Positions 56,498 to 64,000 of a stretch of DNA of 64,000 bases are shown in pieces. The notes below the pieces were generated by a model. It ran no database searches. It was not told the origin of the DNA and saw nothing but the letters and a program-made list of their open reading frames with translations. A program made the position numbers and the translations under genes. The DNA is from Agapanthus africanus (Eukaryota > Streptophyta > Magnoliopsida > Asparagales > Amaryllidaceae), in NCBI GenBank assembly GCA_030015575.1, contig CM057347.1:504993176-505057175 (forward strand). The letters run 5' to 3'. How positions within the stretch are numbered: the stretch's first letter is position 1; each line of letters begins with the position of its first letter.

Positions 56498-58828
56498 CCA
56501 CACATTCTTTTTATTTAAAATTCTTTTAATCTTTTTAGAAGCCCGAGAGTCTACACGTGCACAACACGTAAAACCAAGAGTCACACTTAAAACAAACAGA
56601 TACAAATTAGTATTCAGACCGTCTTGGACACGTGGCGAGAATCCGAGCCACACCTCCATGATCGGACCGGCGAGAATCCTCCTTGGACCGGTGCCGCCGG
56701 TTTTCCTCAAGCCAAACCCCATTTTTTTTGAAAACCCTAGACCCTTGGACTCTCCTCTTTAACCCCCATCTGTTTGTTTTCCCTGAATTTTCCAGAGAAT
56801 TAAAAACCCCTTTAAATTCAATTTTAATTCAAATTTAAATGCATTTTTTATCACCCCCTAAACCCTAAATTGTCCTATAAATACCCACTCCATCTTACAC
56901 CCCTCTCATTCAGAATTTTCTTGCAAAAACTATACCAAATTCCCAAGTCTTTTAGTGTACAAGTGGAGTTAGTGAAGGGCGAAGTTCCGACGAACTTCCG
57001 AGAAGATTCCGGCGACGAAACGACATCCCGAAGCTTTCTTCTTGACCCCCTCCCCCCCTTTCTCCTCTTGACCCCAAGCCAGTAAGTCCCCCTTCTCTCT
57101 CTCTCTCTTTTGCTATTCCCAAACTCCTCATTCTTAAAATGTGTCGGAAGCGGAGTTATCCGGTTTTCGATTCTCTTCTCTTTTAAAAAAATACAGCTTT
57201 TTCTTAATAACAAATCTACAGCTTTTGATATACTGATTAGTAATCATTAACAAAGACAATAGAACAAGTTTGATATCAAAATGATAACCATAGCAAGTTT
57301 TATTCCACTTTTACATTAAAATACCTTTATCTTTCATTTCGACATTATAACCTTATTTCCTTACTATACCTTTATATAGTTCACGAGGTAGTGACCTATC
57401 TCATCACAACACACATATCTATCATAACACGATGAATCTTGAGATAGTAGAATACGGGAAATACGACTTTGAAATTAAATACCTTTAACTTATAAAATCG
57501 TTTTCTTTAAAAGTGTATTTAACTTTCCATGCAATTGAGCCTCTACAACCTATTTTGGCGACCCCGTTTGGGATGGTGCAGATTATCGTACATTCTCGGG
57601 CTTAGTAGAGCCAGATGCAGACCTCCGTAAGGAGCATTCGATCTCGATGGAATTTTATACATTTTTTCTTTAGAAAATGAGATTTCTACAAAAAAATAAA
57701 TAAATTATTTTAATTAAATATCTATAAATTTATTATCAAAATATCTATTTTGATTATATAAATATTCTAAGTTTTCTAAATCCAAGGAATCACCATTACA
57801 TGAAAATACCATCCAAATACAACACAAGTACAACATTTCAAGAAAATATCATATACTATGAAAACTAGGTTCTATTTATTAGAAATTGCACAATTGTAAA
57901 ATACACATTTATGAAAACTCTAAAGACGATAATTAAATGCTTGAGGTGTATTTTGAAATTATACCAAACCTATTTTTACGTAAAACCCCTCAAGTTATAC
58001 TAAATTACAATAAGGACCCTGGTAAACATAGCTTTAAGCGGGACCAGTCTCTTGAGCCTCAGAGAGCCGGAGATATGGGTGCTTGCCTATTAAAGGTAGA
58101 CAACTTAACAAACGGTGTTATCAACACGGTAATTGTCTTGGAAAAAGACACAAATCCCGTCGTCCATGTGCAGCAGTTACCGATAACATCAAAACCCTAA
58201 CTCAGGACTTCAATTTCTTTTCTAATTGTCTGACTCAGACTGAGTCTCAACCTAATCAATCTGACTTGAATGTGATTCAAGTACAAACTACAATACAACA
58301 TGATTCAATATGAATCCATCTATTCAATCTATATCAATCTGTATTGACCGAACCGAACCATGAATATACTACATTTACATGTTCTTCCATTATATCTGTT
58401 CTATTACTGATATCATGGTTTCGGCAAGCCATCCATCTATACAATTTATAATACAAGACAAGACAATACAATCCATACAATCAATACAATCAATACATAA
58501 ACACTACGGGATTATAAAGGGGTAGACTGGTACGGAATATGTTAAAAGTGGCATGAGGTGGTCACTTAAGACGTAATTACATCCATGCCGTTGTTCCGTG
58601 GTATTATCGACGGAGCCTTGTACTACGGGTTACCAAAGTTTCCGGTGTAAGAGGGACTCCTCTCGTATACACTGGCATTTTCTGTACCAAGCTACAAACA
58701 ACTGCGCTAACATTATAATGAAACGTTATAAAACTATACTCTCTCTGTCTATTCTACTTCTCTCTCGTCTTTGAGACTTACCGAGCGATTGTTCGCTGAC
58801 GACATTCCTATTTCTCTTCTTCTTTGGA

Positions 58829-58924
58829 ATGTTGTCAGGTGAATCGGACGCACTAGATCACGAGATCATTCAGGAGCATTCAGAGCAGGCCCTTGAGAAG
58901 TACACCGAAGATTCAGAGCTGTAG
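58829..58924 (+). CDS. LTR acidic micro-ORF, diverged copy (H 3' LTR)
   Basis: 31 codons, MLSGESDALDHEIIQEHSEQ then ALEKYTEDSEL. It keeps the acidic character, the SG start, the QE/EQ middle and the TED end of the E/A peptides, although most positions differ. TCAGGTGA again overlaps the start. Confidence 0.42.
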   Translation: MLSGESDALDHEIIQEHSEQALEKYTEDSEL

Positions 58925-59311
58925 TCACTTATACCTATTCCATTTTCATTTCTGTTATGTATTGCTTAAGCATCGTTTTTTATTCTATATATTTACTTTT
59001 CCATTGTACTGTAAAAAGAATGTTTATTAAATAAAGTTGCTGTTTATTTACATCTTTTCTCTTGTGTACATTTTAGTTTATATTTCTTAGATACGCTTAG
59101 CATGTATACTTCTGAGTAAATACGTAGCGGGATTCGGCGCGTCCTCTGCCCGTATACTGGGACGCGGTGCGTGACAGGAATAGTTGGGAACTCTAGATCA
59201 GTAAGTGTTTCGTTTTATGGCGACGAAACACGGCTACACGTGTAAATTAGCTTCCGTTTATGCCCGAAATCACGGCTACACGACATGAGGGGCTCACTAG
59301 TAAAATAGGGG

Positions 59312-59495
59312 GTTGCCCCTATGGATATTGAAATCCGTAGGGGCAGATTTAAGTAGGCCCTACGGATTAATCCGTAGGGCTAAAAGGTTGCCCCTACGGA
59401 CCCAGACGTTCAAGAATAAAAATATTAATTCTTAATTTGGTGTTTGCCCCTACGGAGCCGCAAACCAAGGACCTACGGACAAATCCGTAGGGGCA
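59312..59495. repeat. CACTA subterminal repeats, CCCTACGGAT and its complement
   Basis: About eight copies in both orientations, including a 24-bp perfect palindrome at 59357-59380. Such arrays bind the element's own DNA-binding protein in known CACTA systems. Confidence 0.85.
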
Positions 59496-59578
59496 ACTAA
59501 ATATCGATTTAATAAAGGCACAGATCGATCGCCTACGCTCTCTTTCTTCCTCTCTCGATCGCGCGTGAAAGAAAATCC

Positions 59579-59683
59579 CCAAATCGCCGCCGCCGTTCTC
59601 GTCAACGCCACCGCCGTTCTCCTCGCCGCCACCGTTCTCGTCGTCGCCACCGCCGTTCAGGTCGTCGCCACCGCCGTTGAGGT
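59579..59683. repeat. Minisatellite of CGCCACCGCCGTTCTCGTCG-like units
   Basis: About five imperfect units just after the subterminal repeats. It may be the leader of the transposase gene. Confidence 0.8.
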
Positions 59684-59721
59684 TAGTAAATCTTCAACTA
59701 AATTAAAGGAATTTTTGATTA

Positions 59722-59998
59722 TTTAGGGTTAGGGTTCATGGCTGGGTCTGGGGCTGCGGTTGGAGTTGGGGTTCGGCAGGGGTCGCGGTCGGGGTCGGGG
59801 TTGGGGTTAGGGTTAGGGTTAGGGTTGGGGTTCGGCTGCGGCTGGGGCTGGGGCTGGGGTTAGGGTTTGGCTTAGGGTTGGGGTTGGGGTTTAGCTGGGG
59901 CGTGCTGGGGTTAGGGTTAGGTTGGGGCGGGGCTGGGCTGGGGCTGGGCTGGGGCTGGGGCTAGGGTTAGGTTGGGGTTGGGGCTGGGGCTAGGGTGG
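59722..59998 (+). repeat. G-rich GGGGYT/GGGTTA tract
   Basis: More than 30 runs of three or four G in 280 bp, with GGTTAGGGTTAGGGTTAGGG near the middle. It is strongly strand-asymmetric and could form G-quadruplexes. It is not a true plant telomere array, since TTTAGGG units are rare. Confidence 0.9.
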
Positions 59999-60669
59999 GC
60001 ATGGCTAGTTTTCGTGTGTGGGCGGTTTAATGGTGGTTGGTCAACTAATATCCAACTTGGAGAGAGTTTTAATGGGTTAGTTGAGGATATGTAAATGTTA
60101 TGAGCATGGCTAGTTTTCGTGTGTGGGCGGTGTGATTGGTTTTGACGGCTATACTCATCGCGACCTATACTAGTATAATTGATTTGATGGGAGAAAAACG
60201 TTTGACAGCAGGGAATGATTTAGAGAGAGATCCATCTGATTGTCGACTAACGGTTGTCGTAGGAATGATTAGTGGTGCAAGATTGATTATACGTGAACAG
60301 TGTTGGTTAAATTCCCGGGTTGCTTGATCATTGCTATCAACTTTTAATCAATGACGGGTTTTTAGGAAGATAAATATGATTAAATGATCTGAATTTGTTT
60401 ATCGGCTTAACTCATGCCTAACAACATATTTCGTAACTCGGCCATTTATAATGCTGCTTACAAAGAGAACAGAAAGCACGGCTAGGCTTTATTTTCATCC
60501 TACTCGTTACTTTTTTGAGAATTTGGAGTTGGTATTTACATTTTTTTAATGATGTTGGTTCGTTCTTTTAAAATGATGGTTGGAGTTGAATTTGATTAGA
60601 CAAAAACTCCATTAAGATTAATTTACCTAGTGTTGTCACATGACTTGATGATATCCTAATCCCTTGTTG

Positions 60670-60675
<6 letters not shown>

Positions 60676-60720
<45 letters not shown>
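60676..60720. repeat. (AT)n microsatellite
   Basis: About 22 AT dinucleotides. Confidence 0.97.
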
Positions 60721-60721
<1 letters not shown>

Positions 60722-60829
60722 GAAGGAAGGAATTTTCTCTAATGGCGTCGAAAAAATACGTCCTTCCTTATTTTTTCCGACGATCGACATACATCATATT
60801 CTTCGTTATCATCTAAGATGTGGGTACAA

Positions 60830-60950
60830 CAAATTTCATGTGATTCTATAACTTTTCACCGTTGATTTAGTGGGTTCAAAATTAAGGGCAATAAAATTTT
60901 TTACATTGCTAAATCAACGATGAAAAAGTTATAGAATCACATGAAATTTG
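60830..60950. repeat. Inverted repeat with 41-bp arms
   Basis: 60830-60870 and 60909-60950 are complementary with one mismatch and one inserted base, around a 38-bp spacer. The outer ends read CAAATTTCATGTG. No clear target duplication is visible. Confidence 0.9.
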
Positions 60951-61002
60951 ATGTATGGTTGAAACTTTTCACCGTTGAAACTTTTCACCGTTTTTTTTAA
61001 AA

Positions 61003-62330
61003 TGACGGTTCATCTTGCAACTGAGGCGAAGTTAGCCGGACCGGTACAATATCGATAGATGTATCCCGTCGAGAGGTACGTGTAATTTTTCGTTTCGCGC
61101 AATTTATAAATTTATTGTTGTCCTGTATGTCCGTATTTATTTATTCAACATATTCTCATTAGGTACCTCTACACTCTTAAGAAGTATATACGCAATAAAA
61201 TTCGACCAGAGGGTTCTATCATGCAAGCTTATCTTCTTGATGAAGCAACCACATTTTGTTCCCGCTATCTGGACGAGAACATTGAGACAAGGCTTAACCG
61301 ACCACGAAGAATTCAAGACGGGCCATATGGTAAAGCCGAGTATAAGAGGGTAGACACTATGTTTATCAACAAGATATACCGGTTTATCTTGCTTAATTGC
61401 GCATGTCTCGAACAAATTAGAGAGTAAGTTCTTTTGGATTAATTGTTATATCTGTGTTTGTGTGTATGAAATGATATAATATTAATGTCACAATTATTTG
61501 TCGAAAACAGAATTCATTTTAACGAGGTACGTGAGGGCATCCTGATTGGAACGAAGAACGTTTGGAAAAATACCATCAGGATAATTTTTGTGATTGGGTC
61601 ACAGATCATATAAGTTATTCGAATAACATTTTATTGCTATCAGTTTTAATCTAAACTTGTATCGTTATGTATTTGTCGTAAAATTTGTTTTGTTAGATCC
61701 ACGATCCGAACTTGTCTGGATCATTTGAGAGTGATTCAAGATGTTTAGCTCAATTTCATAGTATGGAGGTTGCATATTACAAAGGATTTGGTGTCCTTGG
61801 ATACAAATTCGAAGTTAAGGACATAGAAACATTTAGAACCACTCAAAATAGTGGGATTGCGACGGTAGGATTGGACGGTGTGATTTACTATGGGTACTTA
61901 AATTGTAATACTCGGCATCCACTATCCCGGACGATCAGAACCCTTTTATATATTCCAGTATACTTGGTACGATCCGCGAACCGATACGGACAGGTGGAGA
62001 AGCAGTCTTGGGACTTGGAAAGATGAATATGGATTGACCAGTGTGAACACACTTCGATTTTACGGTCAGGACGATCCGTTTATCTTTCCGAACCAAGCGT
62101 TCCAAGTATACTACTCACAGTTTTTGAAGCATCCGGGATGGAGTGTTGTATGCCGATAGAAACCCAGAGATGTTTACGATGTCCCAGAATACGAGGACAG
62201 CGATGAGGACAAAGAAGAGAGAAGGCTTAAAGTGCTCCGACCGTCTGTTGCGAAGGACAGGTTGTCTTCGACCGATCATGAAGTTACGTGGGTTAGAAAT
62301 GACATCGACGATGAAATCCAAGTAGATATG
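61003..62330 (+). pseudogene. CACTA TNP2-like transposase, C-terminal part only (DUF4218 and DUF4216 type)
   Basis: Exon to 61075 reads VHLATEAKLAGPVQYR, a TAG (61056-61058) in place of the usual Trp, then MYPVER. Exon 61163-61423 reads YLYTLKKYIRNKIRPEGSIM and TFCSRYLDENIE. Exon from 61511 reads IHFNEVREGI, then a one-base shift, then DWNEERLEKYHQDNFCDWV. Exon from 61697 has GYKFEVKDIE and FRTTQNSGIA with DGVIYYGYL, then DPFIFPNQAFQVYYSQFL and VYDVPEYEDSDEDKEERR. These are landmarks of the C-terminal half of plant TNP2 proteins. The catalytic domain is absent upstream. Confidence 0.8.
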
Positions 62331-62463
62331 TATAATGCGCCCACGAAACGAAAAAGGTTATCAGTAATGTTATATTATTACTTCACATTTTACGCTCTAT
62401 ACATATATAGTCAATACTTTTAATGATTGTCTAATGCGTTCACGAACCGTTTATCTAGATTTG

Positions 62464-63995
62464 ATGACGATGTCGGGAGCAGCGAGGGGCGGCAGGAGCT
62501 CCAGCCGCGGCAGAGGCAGAGCGGTTCTGCCGTCCGGAGAGCTCCGTAGGGAGCTTCAGAGGGCCGGTCTTGCACCCAGATCGGAGACCCCTTCGGATGC
62601 CTCCTTCCGTGTGGATTTTGCCACATCTCCAGGTATACTGCACGCATATCCATTTTGAATGTAAAATTACAGATATTCATGCCTATTTATGTCAAAATTA
62701 CTTATATTGTCAATGTTTGATTGTCTAGTTGTTGGTGATCCGTCCACATCTGGGACAGAGGCTACCCCCGCTCCTCCAGGTATGTTTATATATCATATAG
62801 TGTATGTATATTGATTTAGAATGCTATATCATAAATACACATATTCATTTTGCTCTTACTTAGCAATTTTTATTATTGTCTAGCTGTAGGTGGTGACACC
62901 ACCGTACCTGTGGGTATGTTTATATATCCTATAGTGCATGCATATTGATTTAGAACGTTATATTATTGATCTACACATTCTTTTTGCAATTACCTATATA
63001 ATCTATTTTTAATTGTCTAATTATAGGTGGTGCGTCCACATCTTCCGCAGGGGCCACTCCTGCCGCTTCCATACCCTCCGCATCGTCTGCAGGTTAGTAT
63101 GAATAAATTTAAAATATTTATTCATTTTACATATGCTCTATAGAATAAATATGAACTTCATGGAAATTTAGCGTCGATATTTATTTTCTAGTTGGAGGGG
63201 ATGCGTCCGCATCCGGGACCCCGATTGTTCCTCACCGGAGGAACTATCGTCCCGCTCGTGCTGCTACCCGGGCCCAGGCTCGTGCGATAGTCACCGGAGG
63301 TATATATCACACTTGAATTTTCGTTTAACCTTGATTTCTTAATACAACTATGTTTTATTATTGATTGTCTTGATATTTCGTGCAGACGCAGGGCCTCCCC
63401 ATCCCCAGAGAGGGACTCGAGGCCCGAATCAGTCCCATAGGCTGAGGCCTGACAGAACTAGGGGAGAGGCAGCATTCTCTTTTTTTTTTACCCTTGACTA
63501 TCGCTATACCGGTCCTCATGCCGAGAGGTTCGGCCGGTATTTGGGGGATGAGAGCCGGCTCGTGAAGAACTATCCACTTCACGTTGAGTGGGGCGAGCAG
63601 CACCTGCGCTCATTCGCTCTCTTCTTTGATCAGGCTCGGGTATGTATTAATATATATTTTCATTTGATCTATCCAATATATTTATTATTAACATTTGCAA
63701 TCTAATAACAATGTTTTATTTTTATTTTCAGTTGGATTACGATTTTCAGCCTGTAGCTGACCCTGATCACCCGGGGAGGGTGCTCGACCTTCATGCTCTG
63801 TACACTGGCCTGTTGAAGAACATGCAGGCCAAGGTCCGATATAACAGGAATGAGCTGAAGGCCGACTGCTACTCCCTGTGGATGGCGACCCCCGAGGCGG
63901 AGAGAGCGGCCCTCCTATCTACTCCGGCGTTTGCGAGAGTCGACGTAGAGACATGGCCTCTATTGTGCGCTTATTTCGACTCCCAACGCAAACAG
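62464..63995 (+). CDS. CACTA second gene, Transposase_24/TNP1-like, exons 1-7, continues beyond window
   Basis: Exons: 62464-62632, 62729-62779, 62884-62913, 63027-63092, 63192-63299, 63386-63639, 63732-63995. Introns start GT and end AG. The first four are phase 1; the last visible exon ends at CAG/GTATG at the window edge. Product: a Ser/Gly/Arg-rich N-terminus (SGAARGGRSSSRGRGRA), short Gly/Ser/Thr exons with GGDxSTSGT wording, then a conserved part (RYTGPHAERFGRYLGDESRL, WPLLCAYFDSQRKQ) that fits the plant En/Spm Transposase_24 family. No stop or shift is seen. Likely a DNA-binding accessory transposition protein. The ATG could also be 62470. Confidence 0.68.
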
Positions 63996-64000
63996 GTATG

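Larger units (their letters stand above)
49835..59176 (+). mobile_element. Element H: gag-only Ty3/Gypsy derivative, E/A-related lineage
   Basis: LTRs at 49835-52677 and 56326-59176 (about 2.85 kb) with GGAAT on both sides (49830-49834 and 59177-59181). The internal region is only about 1.55 kb without the nested solo LTR I. It holds a gag pseudogene and the polypurine tract but no pol. The 5' LTR ends GTGATA and the 3' LTR starts CGTAAC, each one base off the TG...CA norm. LTRs are more diverged from each other than those of C or E by eye. Confidence 0.9.
56326..59176 (+). repeat. 3' LTR of element H
   Basis: Matches 49835-52677. It has the tRNA-like module 56429-56497, TATA-like CCTATAAATAC (56875-56885), donor GTAAGT (57082-57087), donor-complement with one change (GAGACTTACCG near 58773) and an intact micro-ORF. 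Confidence 0.9.
60000..61000. other. CACTA interior without a recognisable gene
   Basis: Where the TNP2 catalytic domain would be expected there is AT-rich sequence with no motif. It includes an (AT)n microsatellite (about 60676-60720) and an inverted repeat (60830-60950). Confidence 0.6.
59295..64000 (+). mobile_element. CACTA (En/Spm-type) DNA transposon, left part, right end outside window
   Basis: Starts CACTAGTAAAATAGGGGG, a typical CACTA terminus, then subterminal palindromic repeats of CCCTACGGAT. Inside are a decayed TNP2-like C-terminal part and a multi-exon second gene. The catalytic N-terminal half of TNP2 is not found, so this copy is non-autonomous. The window ends before the right terminus. 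Confidence 0.85.

Noticed and set aside
59780..59830. Interstitial telomere repeat
   Set aside because: Only a few TTAGGG units occur in a broader GGGGYT tract, and plant telomeres are usually TTTAGGG.

Overview
This is plant nuclear repeat DNA. I see no ordinary host gene. The window is a stack of LTR retrotransposons inserted into one another, followed by the left part of a CACTA DNA transposon. GT-AG introns, plant-type LTR elements with an initiator-tRNA-Met primer site, a Ty3/Gypsy chromovirus with a chromodomain and a CACTA/TNP2-type gene all point to a flowering plant with a large repeat-rich genome. I cannot name the species.

Layout, with each boundary set by TG...CA ends and 5-bp target-site duplications (TSDs). 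Element A (Gypsy, gag-only, 40276-45041) is the oldest host. Its 5' LTR was split by a Copia-like element B (left of 1 to 40275). B took element C (4492-14517, TSD ACGAA) into its internal region and a solo-LTR-like element D (17544-38305, TSD ATCAT) into its 3' LTR. D was split by a full-length Tekay/Del-like chromovirus E on the minus strand (18597-36983, TSD ATGCA). The 5' LTR of E was split by F, a solo LTR of family C (29573-36609, TSD TYCGG). F was split by G, a relative of D (30569-34093, TSD CCTCT). To the right, 45042-49829 holds degenerate LTR debris. Element H (49835-59176, TSD GGAAT) is a second gag-only Gypsy element and carries a minus-strand solo LTR I of a Copia B relative (54225-56315, TSD AAGGG). 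From 59295 to the window end lies a CACTA element with subterminal palindromes, a decayed TNP2 C-terminal part and a well-preserved multi-exon second gene.

How the parts work together. E is the only element with a complete protease-RT-RNaseH-integrase-chromodomain set, now broken by stops and a frameshift. A, H and C keep E-like zinc-knuckle Gag pieces and E-like polypurine tracts but have no pol, so they look like non-autonomous partners of an E-type enzyme source. The unexpected signal is splicing. The E coding region holds three short GT-AG introns. The LTRs of E, A and H carry a conserved leader donor (GTAAGT) about 150-230 nt below the TATA box, and an acceptor-like site sits just before the gag ATG. 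A sequence complementary to that donor is conserved 2 kb further along the same transcript. This could separate a spliced coding mRNA from an unspliced genomic RNA. The same LTRs carry a tRNA-like module with A and B boxes and a conserved acidic micro-ORF. The D/G family has LTRs packed with short palindrome arrays, including many G-boxes.

All identities come from reading the sequence and from motif knowledge. No search or alignment program was run.
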